45,094 bases of DNA from an uncultured Alphaproteobacteria bacterium. GTDB lineage: Bacteria > Pseudomonadota > Alphaproteobacteria > Methylaequorales > Methylaequoraceae. Made by a program: the position numbers and the translations under genes. The stretch spans positions 1 through 45,094 of the forward strand of contig CACBWF010000005.1 of the NCBI GenBank assembly GCA_902542925.1, given 5' to 3'. Below, one piece after another: positions 1 through 9,384 of the stretch (its first letter is position 1; each line of letters begins with the position of its first letter). The notes beneath the pieces were generated by a model. That model saw only the letters and a program-made list of their open reading frames with translations. It did not search any database and was not told where the DNA came from.

Positions 1-1
1 C

Positions 2-172
2 CTTATAAGTATTAATAAAAGTGTGATAGTAAAATTTATTTGTATTAAAATCAACTATTTACAATCAAAAACAACTAATTCAAAGTACGTTGAAATTCGG
101 TTCATGTCCGTTAGACTCGGATTAGGGTACAATTTAGTTAAGATAAATAAGAAGGGTATACTTTCTTCTTGA
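2..172 (+). CDS. 3' end of an unidentified protein gene cut by the left window edge
   Basis: One plus-strand frame stays open from the window edge through 56 codons to a TGA at 170-172, while the other two plus frames hit stops within the first 15 bases. In sequence this AT-rich a 56-codon open run is uncommon by chance. It would end 34 bases before the convergent radical SAM gene, a normal gap here. The last residues include the string RLGLGYNLVKINKKG, which has the alternating feel of a beta strand, but I recognise no family. An in-frame ATG at 104 would give only a 22-residue peptide, so a longer gene entering from the left is the better reading. Confidence 0.42.
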   Translation, partial: LISINKSVIVKFICIKINYLQSKTTNSKYVEIRFMSVRLGLGYNLVKINKKGILSS

Positions 173-206
173 AAGATATAAACATTTTGACAAATTAATT
201 TAAGTT

Positions 207-2348
207 TTAGCTTGATAAAGAATATCTAATATTAGTATCGCCTATTTTTTTATAAATGTCTCTCAAATAATTGTCGCCTTTGAATCTAACTTTTCTAAAT
301 TGACTTTCTAAATTATCTATCCTAGTTACTATTTTTGAAACTGCATTAATATCTTTTCCCCATCTGTTAAAAACATCTTTTCGCATTCTTATCTGGTCAT
401 CAGTGAATTCGAAAAATATTTCAACAGAATCTTCATTTTTAAATCTGAAATCACGCAATTTTTTTTTATTTTCCTCGTCCTCAATCCAATGAAGAATATC
501 AAATTTGAATTCACCACTGATTGAATCTGTTTTTGCGTCAGCATCAAGTAACGCATTAATCTTCAACTTACAAAAGGAAGCAATTTCACTTATCTCATCA
601 TGAATTGTCTCTTTTGATTTATCTTTTACAGATTTTTGTAAGACAAGTTTTAGTAGTTGATCTTTTAGAAATGCTATCCAACTATTACTGGCTCTTAATA
701 GACTTTTTGACTTATATTTGTATATTAGATTTCCGCCAACTTCTCCTCTTTTGAGTTTCATGAAATTATCATCTTTATTATAGTATTCTAGTAATTCTTC
801 TTTAGAATTCCATAATTCATTTTTTGTCTCAAATAAAAATTCTTTCATTACCTCTTGAACAGCATCTGGACCTTCTAATAAATTATCATATAAAATCTTT
901 AAAAGATCAGCAGGTTGAATACCATAGAACTTCGCATATTTAAAAAATTCTTTAAAAGGACTACCATTGTAAAGCGATTCTACTAAAAGAGCCAAAGCTC
1001 TAATAAATAAGTAATCATCAAAACTTAAATCTTTTGTTGAAACTCCTGCTTCTTCATAATCAAAAACTTTATGACCTTCATACTCCCCAAAATTTAAAGG
1101 TACAATCCTATATTTTGTTTTGTATCCAAATTTTTTTCTGTAGCTTGGCTGCTTAAAATTTGTACCGTGAAGCATCATTAAAGTATAAATAACCAATCTT
1201 GAAACATTTGAGTTTATTATATTGTTAACACCTTTGACAAAGGAATTCTTGGTTTCACCTGGTAATGGAACTATTAGCTCAGCAGCTGTTGTTCTGCCTC
1301 TATTTTTAAGTTCATTATTAATACCTACCATATGGCTTAATTTGATGTTTGCTCTGTTAATGTTATCTAGCACTGACTCAGACATAGACTGCATAGACAT
1401 GGTGACTTCGAAAATATTGCCAAGTTTTTCAGTAATTTGCATAATTCTTTCTTTACTGTTCTTACCAGTTGTGGTCATCAAGGCTAAGGGCCACTGATAT
1501 TTTCTTTTGGATTCAAGTAACATTTCACAGGTAATATTATCTTGTGGATACATTCCAAAATTTACATCAGCTAAATGAAGATTAGTAATTCCCAGTGCTC
1601 CGGCTTTCTTTCCTATGTATTCAATTTCTGCCTTTACCCTATCTTGCGAAAATTTATTTAATTTATGAAAATAGTCTGCACCCGTATGACAAAAAGAGCA
1701 TTTAAATGGACAACCTCTATTTGTTTCGACAAAAGGTGTTAGTCTTCCATCAAAAAATTTATCCAACATGCCATTAAGATATGGAGATGGTATTTCGTCT
1801 AAATCTTTTATTCTACTTAAGATTTCTCCTCTGTAAAATGTTGGGTTTTTTGTTTCTTTTGTATCAGGATGAATAAATACACAACCATCAATTTTTTTTT
1901 TAAATATTTTTGTTCTATCTCTATCGGATTCCAAAACTCTTCCAATTATGTTTGCACAGGATTTTTCGCCTTCAAGAATCGTAAATATATCTGTGGACGG
2001 TCTTTCTAAAATAAAGGTCCTTTGTGTCTGTTCATCATGAGGAAAATTTGTACCTCCTTGGACTGTAACAATATTTGGGCTAATTTTTTTAGCGAGAGAA
2101 GCTATAAATTCTGATAAATTACTATTCCATGAATAATTACTTAAGGCTAAGACATCTGGAGGATTTTTTTTTATTTCACTAATAATGTCTTTTGGATACT
2201 TGAACAGCTCAATCTCAACTTTTTCACCATATAGTTTGTTTATGTATGATGCAATAAATCCAATATTGATCGGTATGGTATCTGAAACCAGTATTATAGT
2301 GTCATGAGTGATATCACCTAAAAAAATTCTTAATTTTTTATCAGACAT
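207..2348 (-). CDS. B12-binding domain radical SAM protein, substrate unknown
   Basis: The protein has 713 residues. The first 150 or so look like the Rossmann-type cobalamin-binding domain found in front of many radical SAM enzymes, though the DxHxxG motif for base-off cobalamin is not visible. The radical SAM cluster motif CxxxCxxC is clear at C213, C217 and C220 (GCPFKCSFCH), followed by a TIM-barrel-like region to about residue 430. The last 250 or so residues, rich in charged helices, are not recognised. The start is set at the ATG ending at 2348, since the open frame upstream offers only a TTG two codons earlier. Relatives methylate or rearrange sugars, lipids and natural products. Its place beside SGNH and glycosyltransferase genes suggests glycan or lipid modification, but that is inference. 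Confidence 0.85.
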   Translation of the reverse strand: MSDKKLRIFLGDITHDTIILVSDTIPINIGFIASYINKLYGEKVEIELFKYPKDIISEIKKNPPDVLALSNYSWNSNLSEFIASLAKKISPNIVTVQGGTNFPHDEQTQRTFILERPSTDIFTILEGEKSCANIIGRVLESDRDRTKIFKKKIDGCVFIHPDTKETKNPTFYRGEILSRIKDLDEIPSPYLNGMLDKFFDGRLTPFVETNRGCPFKCSFCHTGADYFHKLNKFSQDRVKAEIEYIGKKAGALGITNLHLADVNFGMYPQDNITCEMLLESKRKYQWPLALMTTTGKNSKERIMQITEKLGNIFEVTMSMQSMSESVLDNINRANIKLSHMVGINNELKNRGRTTAAELIVPLPGETKNSFVKGVNNIINSNVSRLVIYTLMMLHGTNFKQPSYRKKFGYKTKYRIVPLNFGEYEGHKVFDYEEAGVSTKDLSFDDYLFIRALALLVESLYNGSPFKEFFKYAKFYGIQPADLLKILYDNLLEGPDAVQEVMKEFLFETKNELWNSKEELLEYYNKDDNFMKLKRGEVGGNLIYKYKSKSLLRASNSWIAFLKDQLLKLVLQKSVKDKSKETIHDEISEIASFCKLKINALLDADAKTDSISGEFKFDILHWIEDEENKKKLRDFRFKNEDSVEIFFEFTDDQIRMRKDVFNRWGKDINAVSKIVTRIDNLESQFRKVRFKGDNYLRDIYKKIGDTNIRYSLSS

Positions 2349-2530
2349 AATCAATTTATTTATAAGTTTATTAAGGTTAAAACATAATTTAAGGTTGCAA
2401 TCAATACAAGATTTAATGCTTTCTTCAAAATATTATACTATCAATTTTTTAGTTAATGTTTTTACAAATATATATTTTCTTCAAAAAAACCTTCTATAAA
2501 ACATTTTTAAAAAATATGATAAATTGTGAT

Positions 2531-3634
2531 ATGACATATAAAAGAGTTTTACTTATAAATCTGATTATATTTTTCGTAATTCTTCTATTTCTGGAAACCA
2601 CTATTTTCTTTTACAGAAAAATAAATGAAAAAATAGATCTTGGATATATAAAAACTGGTGATTTATTCAAAAAAATCGATGATGATTGTGAAAGAATGAA
2701 AAGTCACCCAATTTTGGGTCATATTCACGATCATAATGAAAATTGCAAAATACCAGATGCAACAATTGTAGATAACTTAGTTATATATAATTATAAAAAT
2801 TCAGATGCTAAGGTTATAATTACCCTTGGTGGATCAACGTCAGATGGTTTTTATAAAAACTTTAGTAATGGTAAAACGTACCCATACTTCCTCAATAAAC
2901 TATGCCAAAAGACGGGTAAATGTAGAGTCATTAATGCAGGAACTGGTGGATATGGAACCTCAAAAGAACTTCTAAAACTTTTAACCGAAATTGCCCCATT
3001 AAAACTAAATATCAGCCACATAATCTCATTAAATGGAATTAACGATATAAGAAACTACTCTAATCCAAATTTTTTAGAATTTTTAAAAAGACCATATCTT
3101 GATAGTAATCAAATTTACATGTTAAAAAATCAAAAATGGATTATTAAAAATAAAAAACCATTTTATTTGTTTCCAAATATTTTTAGTATTTTTTTTGACC
3201 TTGATTTAAATTTGCCTCAAAAAAAAAATATTGATTATAATGTTCCTGAACAAAATTTGAGATTTAATGATCATACAGATGTGTGGCGATTTAATATACA
3301 GATCATGAATGAAATATCAAATATTTTGAATGCAAAATATAAAGTATTTTTGCAACCAACAATTGGCCTTGAAGGTGTGCAATCTGAATTTATTAATATT
3401 TTAGGAAAAGACGGTGAGATAGTTCAAAATACCATAGATGACATAAAATACATTGAAAATTTAAGGGACACATATAAAAAGTTAAAAAAACATTGCGAAA
3501 ATTTTTCTTTTTGCATTGATATTTCAGATATTGCACCCCCTTCTTCACATAATGTTTACAGCAATGCAAGACATCATAATCAAAAAGGAAATGAAATTAT
3601 TGCATCAGAAATTTTTGAGAAATTGGATTTTTGA
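2531..3634 (+). CDS. membrane-anchored SGNH/GDSL hydrolase-like protein
   Basis: The protein begins with a hydrophobic segment (about residues 5-25) that should anchor it in the inner membrane, with the rest in the periplasm. An SGNH fold is indicated by a block I motif GGSTSDG with Ser about 102, a block III-type GINDIRN with Asn about 171, and a C-terminal RHHNQKGNEI containing the catalytic-type His near 348. The position that is usually Asp in the terminal DxxH motif is Asn here, so activity is uncertain. Starts at 2456 and 2516 are also possible; 2531 puts the positive residues directly before the membrane segment, and none has a good ribosome site. Such proteins add or remove acetyl groups on polysaccharides. 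It precedes a glycosyltransferase by 27 bases. Confidence 0.7.
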   Translation: MTYKRVLLINLIIFFVILLFLETTIFFYRKINEKIDLGYIKTGDLFKKIDDDCERMKSHPILGHIHDHNENCKIPDATIVDNLVIYNYKNSDAKVIITLGGSTSDGFYKNFSNGKTYPYFLNKLCQKTGKCRVINAGTGGYGTSKELLKLLTEIAPLKLNISHIISLNGINDIRNYSNPNFLEFLKRPYLDSNQIYMLKNQKWIIKNKKPFYLFPNIFSIFFDLDLNLPQKKNIDYNVPEQNLRFNDHTDVWRFNIQIMNEISNILNAKYKVFLQPTIGLEGVQSEFINILGKDGEIVQNTIDDIKYIENLRDTYKKLKKHCENFSFCIDISDIAPPSSHNVYSNARHHNQKGNEIIASEIFEKLDF

Positions 3635-3661
3635 AATTAATGAAAATAGTTAACAAGTAAA

Positions 3662-4804
3662 ATGATAAGCATAATAATTCCTACCTTTCAAAGATCTGAA
3701 TTTTTAAAAAGAAAACTTTATCACTTAAAGTTGCAAAATTGTAAGTATGAAATAATTATCTTGGATACAAGTCTAGGGATTCACTTAAAAAAAAATAAAG
3801 AGCTAATAGAAAAGTATAAAAATTGTTTAAACTTAAATTATTTTGATCTAGATAAAAAATTTCATTTCAACAAAAAGATATTTTTTGGAATTAAATACAT
3901 ACAAAACAAGTATTCTATCATATCATTCGATGACGATTTTTTAAATTTAGAAGCCCTAGACGATTCTCTTAATTTTCTGGAAAAGCAGAGGAATTATGTT
4001 GGCGCTAACGGTTATGTATTAAACTACATACATGCGCCTAAAAAAATTCATAACTTAAAAAGAATTCCAATTTTAGGAAAATTTGATGTTTTTGATCATC
4101 ACAATATTTTAGAAAGAAATAAACAGTATTTATTTTCCAATGCAGTGAGAAACCAAATTTTTAATCTATACAGAACTAATGTTCTTAAAAAAATTTATAA
4201 ACCATTAGAAAATCGGCCATGGAAAAAATATACCGAGATTTTATTCAATATTGCTGCAATAAGCTCTGGAAAAATAAAACTTATAAAAAAGATATTTGAG
4301 ATAAGGACTGTTAATTATAACAAGGAAAAATATCAAAATATCAGTGTGCCAAATTTTAGAAGTTCTTTCTATCACGACTTTGATAATAATGATTTTATAA
4401 GTTTACTAAATTCTTACAAAACGGTTTTTAAACATTTTATAAAAAAAGACAAATATGTTGATGTAGATAAAGCATATTGTGAGATCATAAACATCTATTT
4501 TTGTCATAGAATTAAAACATATTACTCTCAAGAATTAGCAGGACTTAAAAAGGGAGGTCTTAAACCAAAAGATATTATAAGTTTCTTTTTAAGAAAGCTT
4601 AAATACTTTAATATTTTAAAATTGAATGTTCTATACCTATTAATAAGAAATATTAAATATTATAATATTCACGAAATTGTTCGTATGTTTAAAAGGGATC
4701 CAAATTTAAAATTTTCTCATTACTATCTAAATAATTACTCAAGTGAATCTAAATTTTACAAAGGAGTAATAAAAGCTAACCAATATTTTAAAAAAATTGA
4801 TTAA
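3662..4804 (+). CDS. glycosyltransferase, GT-A fold, family 2-like
   Basis: The 380-residue product opens with MISIIIPTFQR, the usual first strand and nucleotide-binding turn of family 2 glycosyltransferases, and carries an acidic triplet SFDDDF at residues 90-92 that fits the metal-binding DxD motif. Residues 130-230 still look globular, while the C-terminal third is basic and helical without obvious membrane spans, so the enzyme is probably cytoplasmic or peripheral. It resembles the TIGR00180-type glycosyltransferases of polysaccharide loci in general layout; donor and acceptor cannot be read from sequence. It lies 27 bases after the SGNH gene on the same strand, so the two are probably co-transcribed. 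Confidence 0.75.
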   Translation: MISIIIPTFQRSEFLKRKLYHLKLQNCKYEIIILDTSLGIHLKKNKELIEKYKNCLNLNYFDLDKKFHFNKKIFFGIKYIQNKYSIISFDDDFLNLEALDDSLNFLEKQRNYVGANGYVLNYIHAPKKIHNLKRIPILGKFDVFDHHNILERNKQYLFSNAVRNQIFNLYRTNVLKKIYKPLENRPWKKYTEILFNIAAISSGKIKLIKKIFEIRTVNYNKEKYQNISVPNFRSSFYHDFDNNDFISLLNSYKTVFKHFIKKDKYVDVDKAYCEIINIYFCHRIKTYYSQELAGLKKGGLKPKDIISFFLRKLKYFNILKLNVLYLLIRNIKYYNIHEIVRMFKRDPNLKFSHYYLNNYSSESKFYKGVIKANQYFKKID

Positions 4805-4892
4805 TATATTTTGGCGTATCTTAATTTCTCGGTTTATTATGTAGAGTCCAATGCTTTTTGCGGTAAAACTTTAATTTAAGAATATGAATTTA

Positions 4893-5567
4893 TTATTGTT
4901 TTAGATAAAATTCTTTTCCATAAAAAACTATCTTAGGTGGATATTTTTTGGTATAAGTAGCTCTTACAATTTTCATAAATTCCGATCTACTAATATTTAT
5001 ATTTATTTTCTTAAGCTTTTCAACTTCCTTAAATTTTCTTATTGGGCCAACCCAACTATACTTTTTATTAGGTATTTTCTTTTTTAAATAATTAGCACCT
5101 TTTTCTTTTATAGAACCTGTAATATCACAAAATAAGTCAAATAATTTTTTATGAGTTTTTTTCATTAGTGAATCTAAACAATCTGATTTATAAATATTAA
5201 ATTTTCTACATTCTATAATTTCTCCATCATCTATATTTTCATTTATTAAGTGTGCAGTTACTCCAAATTGTTTTTCGTTATTTAATAAAGCAAAGTTCAA
5301 GCCTCCGCTTCCTCTATAATTATTTGGACCAGGATGAAAGTTTATTGCTGCAACTTTAACTCTATCGAGCAATTTTCTTGGTATTATATAGAAACTCCTA
5401 AATGAAAATAAATATTCACCATGCCATTTTTCCCACATTTTTTGATGGTCTTGTGATCTGTACTCAGATAAAATAACTCTTACTGAAAATCCATTTGTCT
5501 TCAAAAATTCAATTGTTTTTGATGCATAATTACAATCTTTTCTAACAAAAAATAAGGCTTTTTTCAT
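4893..5567 (-). CDS. N10-formyl-THF-dependent sugar formyltransferase-like protein
   Basis: This 224-residue protein has the Fmt/GART-type formyltransferase core: INFHPGPNNYRG, giving the catalytic Asn76 and His78, and NIDDGEII, giving the catalytic Asp at 113 or 114. This triad transfers a formyl group from 10-formyltetrahydrofolate to an amine. It is shorter than methionyl-tRNA formyltransferase (about 310 residues) and lacks that enzyme's C-terminal tRNA-binding domain, which points to a small-molecule substrate. It lies 62 bases downstream of a sugar aminotransferase on the same strand. The pair aminotransferase-formyltransferase is the known arrangement for N-formylated amino sugars, so an amino sugar made next door is the likely acceptor. 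Confidence 0.8.
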   Translation of the reverse strand: MKKALFFVRKDCNYASKTIEFLKTNGFSVRVILSEYRSQDHQKMWEKWHGEYLFSFRSFYIIPRKLLDRVKVAAINFHPGPNNYRGSGGLNFALLNNEKQFGVTAHLINENIDDGEIIECRKFNIYKSDCLDSLMKKTHKKLFDLFCDITGSIKEKGANYLKKKIPNKKYSWVGPIRKFKEVEKLKKININISRSEFMKIVRATYTKKYPPKIVFYGKEFYLKQ

Positions 5568-5629
5568 TTTACTATCTTAAGGTAAATACAATAAAAATCA
5601 TTAATAAAATATATCGTTTATAATTATGA

Positions 5630-6757
5630 TTAATAAGTAAAAAAATTAATTATATGTTGGCAAATCTCATCAATATCTTTGTTTGATATATTTAAACCAG
5701 ATGGCAAATTAATCGAACGTGTTGCAATATCTTCGGAAAACTTTGTAATAGTACTTCTATAGTAATTTCTGTTATTTGAAAATGCTTTCATTTGATTTAA
5801 AGGAGGAAAAAAAGGTCGGGTTTCAATTTTTTTTTTTTTCAAGAAATTAATTAATGAATTTACATTTATTTTTTTTTTATTTGGCCAATATATAGTTGTT
5901 AACCAATGGTTGGATACTGAATGTTTCGATGTTTTTATTAATTTAATTTCAATGCATTTTTTAAAATTCTTTTCATATCTTTTAAAGATATTTTCTTTTT
6001 TTCTTAAAATAATTTTTAATCTTTTAAGTTGGGCAATCCCCATAGCAGCTTGGATACTACTCATTTTATATTTAAATGCTACAATTTCACTTTTAAGCCT
6101 GTTTCCTTTCTTTGATCTTCCATGATCACTAAACATAACAGCATTATCATAAATCCTTTTATCATTACATAAGAGTGCTCCACCTTCACCAGTTGTAATT
6201 GTTTTTGTACTATGAAAACTTAATATACTTATGTCACCAAAATTTCCAGATGGTTTTTTTTTATAAAACGATCCAAATGATTCAGCTGCGTCTTCAATAA
6301 GTAAAAGTTTTTTCTTTTTTGCAAAAAGGGTAATTGGATCGTAATCAGGCATATTTCCATATAAATTTACCATTATAATTGCTTTAGTTTTTTTTGAATA
6401 GGCTCTTTTAATTGATTCCAAACTAAGGCACCAATTTTCTTTATCAATATCTGCAAAAACAACTTTTGCTCCCACTTGAACTATTGGAGCAACTGACCCA
6501 ATCCAGGTTGCATTAGGTGCTATTACCTCATCCCCTTTCTTTATCCCAGCAGATAACAAAGCTAAATGGATTGCATGAGTTCCACATGGGGTTGCTAGGG
6601 CATACTTTCTTTTAGTGAAATTCTTTAAATAATCTTCGAACTCCTGTTGATATTTATTATAATTTTGAAACCAGTCTAATTTGAGAGATTTTGAAACATT
6701 ATCTATTTCAAAGTTTGTAATTGACGGTCCAAATAAATTAATTTTTCTTTTTTGCAT
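5630..6757 (-). CDS. DegT/DnrJ/EryC1/StrS-family sugar aminotransferase
   Basis: The 375-residue protein is a full-length PLP-dependent sugar aminotransferase. Visible motifs are ATPCGTHAIHLAL (residues 55-67, phosphate-binding loop), IEDAAES with Asp157 for the pyridine nitrogen, and SFHSTKTITTGEGG with the Schiff-base Lys185. Members transfer an amino group, usually from glutamate, to a keto or aldehyde sugar. The closest general look is to perosamine and 8-amino-Kdo aminotransferases, but the position aminated cannot be inferred. It starts the unit that continues into the formyltransferase and sits opposite neuA across a 181-base divergent region. Confidence 0.9.
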   Translation of the reverse strand: MQKRKINLFGPSITNFEIDNVSKSLKLDWFQNYNKYQQEFEDYLKNFTKRKYALATPCGTHAIHLALLSAGIKKGDEVIAPNATWIGSVAPIVQVGAKVVFADIDKENWCLSLESIKRAYSKKTKAIIMVNLYGNMPDYDPITLFAKKKKLLLIEDAAESFGSFYKKKPSGNFGDISILSFHSTKTITTGEGGALLCNDKRIYDNAVMFSDHGRSKKGNRLKSEIVAFKYKMSSIQAAMGIAQLKRLKIILRKKENIFKRYEKNFKKCIEIKLIKTSKHSVSNHWLTTIYWPNKKKINVNSLINFLKKKKIETRPFFPPLNQMKAFSNNRNYYRSTITKFSEDIATRSINLPSGLNISNKDIDEICQHIINFFTY

Positions 6758-6872
6758 TTGATTTTAAATAAAAGAAACAAGACATCTTATATTAAAATGA
6801 AAATCTATTATATAACCGAATTAATATAGCCCAAAATCTAGAAGAAGCAAAAAATTTCAGTTAACTTTTCTA

Positions 6873-6897
6873 TTTTACCAATATTTAAATGGTAAAA
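6873..6897. repeat. 8-bp inverted repeat upstream of neuA
   Basis: TTTTACCA at 6873-6880 is matched perfectly by TGGTAAAA at 6890-6897 with a 9-base spacer. It lies 41 bases before the neuA start, in the only regulatory region shared by neuA and the divergent aminotransferase gene. It could be an operator or a short RNA hairpin. In sequence this AT-rich an 8-bp match is not rare, so function is not established. Confidence 0.25.
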
Positions 6898-6938
6898 AAA
6901 CTATGATAATCTTGAGAAATGAGATTTGATTAAACAAA

Positions 6939-7655
6939 ATGAAAAAGAAAGATTTTATAATTGTTACAATATGCGCACGTCAAGGCTCGCAAGGGGTAAG
7001 AAATAAAAATATCCAAAAAATTGGAGGGAAAAGTTTAATATCAAGAGCGTTTGATGATGCACAAAAACTTACCTTTAGTAATCAAATTATTTTTTCTAGT
7101 GATTCAGTTAGCTATCTAAATAAAATTCCTAATTCAAAAAAAATTTTTAAAATAAAAAGACCCAAAAAGCTTGCAAAAAAAGATTCACCTAAATGGCATG
7201 TTTTTAGACATACAATTGATAGATATAAAAAACTTACAAATAATGTACCAGATATTCTTGTAGATTTAGATGTTGGAGCGCCTTTTAGAAAAATTTCTGA
7301 TATTGAAAAATGTGTAAAATTACTTAAAAGAAATGAAAAATTAGATTGTGTTACTACAGGCTATGAATCAGAAAGAAACCCATATTTCAATATGGTTCAG
7401 ACCAAGAAAAATGGGTTTGGTGAACTAGTATGTAATTCTTCTGAATTAATATTTGCTAGACAGAAAGCTCCAAAAGTTTTAAGTCTTTCGCCTGTTTGCT
7501 TTGCTATTAGGTGTTCGTCAATATTCAAATATGAAAATTGGACAGAATCAAATTTTATAGTTCACGAAATATCCAGAGAAAGCTCAATTGATATTGATAC
7601 AGATTTTGATTTAAAAATAGCCAAATTATTGTGGAGTAGTCTAAAAAAAAGTTAA
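6939..7655 (+). CDS. neuA: CMP-nonulosonate (sialic acid-type) cytidylyltransferase
   Basis: The protein of 238 residues is the length of a single-domain acylneuraminate cytidylyltransferase. Near the N-terminus it carries ARQGSQGVRNKN (residues 13-24), the CTP-binding signature of the NeuA/PseF/LegF/KdsB family, followed by a region with the DLDVGAPFR acidic motif near residue 107. It activates a nine-carbon keto sugar with CTP to give the CMP donor. It is the only gene of the nonulosonate set on the plus strand, and its stop is 6 bases from the convergent stop of the Gfo/Idh gene. Which nonulosonate it uses (Neu5Ac, legionaminate, pseudaminate or a derivative) cannot be told from the motifs. 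Confidence 0.88.
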   Translation: MKKKDFIIVTICARQGSQGVRNKNIQKIGGKSLISRAFDDAQKLTFSNQIIFSSDSVSYLNKIPNSKKIFKIKRPKKLAKKDSPKWHVFRHTIDRYKKLTNNVPDILVDLDVGAPFRKISDIEKCVKLLKRNEKLDCVTTGYESERNPYFNMVQTKKNGFGELVCNSSELIFARQKAPKVLSLSPVCFAIRCSSIFKYENWTESNFIVHEISRESSIDIDTDFDLKIAKLLWSSLKKS

Positions 7656-7661
7656 TTCATT

Positions 7662-8576
7662 TTATTTTTGGTGCATATTTAAGCATGTTTTTAAGTCGTT
7701 CACAGCAGCATCATAAAATACTAGATTTGTTTTTTTTGTTTTTATTAACTTAATAAATTCGCATACACTTTTCTCTAATAAGTTTATTTGTGAATTATTT
7801 TCTTTGAAGACAATTTTTTTCTCATTTTCAAAAATAATATTTTTCTTAAAATCAATATTATAAGTAAATTTATTTGTTATTATTTTTAAATTTCTAAATA
7901 AATTTTTGCTATACATGTCTTGATATAAAGTTCCAATAATTTTATTCTTCGTCTTTATAATTGAAACTGCTGAAAGTTCACATTTATCTTTTCTAAATTG
8001 CGATTTAAAACTTTTTATTTCCTTAATGTCACCTATTAAATTTCTTATAAGGTTTATTTCGTGAACAAGCTCAAATATAACTCCCCCTCCTAAAGAGGTT
8101 TTATTGTAATAACTTTGTTTTCTTACTTTATTTTTTCTCCAAACCTCATAGTTATGACCGACGTCTGCTACAAAGGACTTTATTATTTGTTTTTTTAATT
8201 TTTCTTTTAAATATTTTACTTTTGTATCCTGAAGTAGCTGGTAACCAACAAAAAAATGAGTATTATTTTTTTTTAAGAGATTTTTAAGTTTTAAGTAATT
8301 AAATTTTTTGTGAAAAATTGGTTTTTCACAGTATATATGTATTTTTTTCTTAGCTAATATTTCAATGAATTTTAAATGTTTATTTGTACTATTTGCAATG
8401 ATAGCAAAAAGAATATTTGGAACTTTATTTATATTTTTTATTTTTTTTATATCATTATTTTCTTTTAAAAAATTATTATTAGAAGTAATTGAGTAGACAT
8501 CAAATTTTAGTTTAATGAGATTGAAGATATGCTTTTCAGCAATTGATCCACCACCTATTACCAATACATTTCTCAT
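7662..8576 (-). CDS. Gfo/Idh/MocA-family NAD(P)-dependent sugar oxidoreductase
   Basis: The N-terminal Rossmann motif VIGGGSIAEKH is followed by YCEKP near residue 90, the EKP signature of the Gfo/Idh/MocA family, and by GGGVIFELVHEINL with the conserved catalytic-type His in the second domain. At 304 residues it is slightly short for the family (330-360). I place the start at the ATG ending at 8576, because it begins directly at the Rossmann strand; a TTG at 8597 would overlap the SDR gene. These enzymes oxidise or reduce a sugar hydroxyl. It is the last gene of the neuB-neuC-SDR operon, so its substrate is likely a nonulosonate or its precursor. Confidence 0.85.
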   Translation of the reverse strand: MRNVLVIGGGSIAEKHIFNLIKLKFDVYSITSNNNFLKENNDIKKIKNINKVPNILFAIIANSTNKHLKFIEILAKKKIHIYCEKPIFHKKFNYLKLKNLLKKNNTHFFVGYQLLQDTKVKYLKEKLKKQIIKSFVADVGHNYEVWRKNKVRKQSYYNKTSLGGGVIFELVHEINLIRNLIGDIKEIKSFKSQFRKDKCELSAVSIIKTKNKIIGTLYQDMYSKNLFRNLKIITNKFTYNIDFKKNIIFENEKKIVFKENNSQINLLEKSVCEFIKLIKTKKTNLVFYDAAVNDLKTCLNMHQK

Positions 8577-8590
8577 AAATATTTTCAATA

Positions 8591-9337
8591 TTACCAAGAA
8601 GTAAATCCACCATCGACATAAAGATTTTGTCCGACAACATAATCAGAATCTTTAGAAATAAGGAATTTAATTGCTGAATAAATTTGTTTTTGAGTTGCCA
8701 TTTTATTTTTAGGAATTAGTTTAATGTATTTTTCAACAAATCTATTAGTGTGATTATTAAATACTCCTGCTGGTGAAATTAAATTAAAATTAGTATTTTC
8801 TTTAGCAAACTTTGATGCTAACCATTTTGTCATCCCAATAATACCTGCTTTACTAGTTGAGTATGAAATCGATGAAAAAAAATTCTCATCTCTATAAATG
8901 TCATGATGTGGGCCATGAACAGCATAAATTGTACCTATATTAATTACTCTTTGGTCAATATTTTTTTTATGGTGAAATTTTATAAAATACTTACAACACA
9001 AGAAAATTCCTCTTAGGTTCACATTGATTGTCTTATCAAATATTTTTGAAGAAAAAATATCTATTTTACCTTTGGGGTTAATATCCTTCATTGCCATTTC
9101 TGTTGTGTAGGCAGCATTATTGATTAGAACATCAAAAGGTTTTTCCTTATTTTTTTCAAAAAAATCTTGGATTTTTGACTCATTTTCGATGTCTAAATAA
9201 TAAGTATAGAAATTATTTGATTTCTTTTGATCTTTTAATCCAATATCAGCAACATGAACCTCATTTTTTTGCCCCAAATGTTTTGCATAATATTTTCCAA
9301 GAACCCCAGAGCCGCCTATAAGACAAATTTTTTTCAT
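8591..9337 (-). CDS. short-chain dehydrogenase/reductase of the nonulosonate operon
   Basis: The 248-residue product is a classical SDR. It has the cofactor loop GGSGVLG near residue 8, LINNAAY, and the catalytic YxxxK in SYSTSKAG, with a C-terminal VGQNLYVDGG that is also typical. It sits between neuC (47-base gap) and the Gfo/Idh gene (14-base gap) on the same strand. SDRs of this sort, such as PtmA of Campylobacter legionaminate loci, recur beside nonulosonate genes. Whether this one oxidises a C-8/C-9 hydroxyl, reduces a keto intermediate or acts on the precursor hexosamine is not visible from sequence. Confidence 0.85.
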   Translation of the reverse strand: MKKICLIGGSGVLGKYYAKHLGQKNEVHVADIGLKDQKKSNNFYTYYLDIENESKIQDFFEKNKEKPFDVLINNAAYTTEMAMKDINPKGKIDIFSSKIFDKTINVNLRGIFLCCKYFIKFHHKKNIDQRVINIGTIYAVHGPHHDIYRDENFFSSISYSTSKAGIIGMTKWLASKFAKENTNFNLISPAGVFNNHTNRFVEKYIKLIPKNKMATQKQIYSAIKFLISKDSDYVVGQNLYVDGGFTSW

Positions 9338-9384
9338 TGTGCAAAAATATAAGTGTTAAGATTATTAAAACCTTACGGTAAAAA

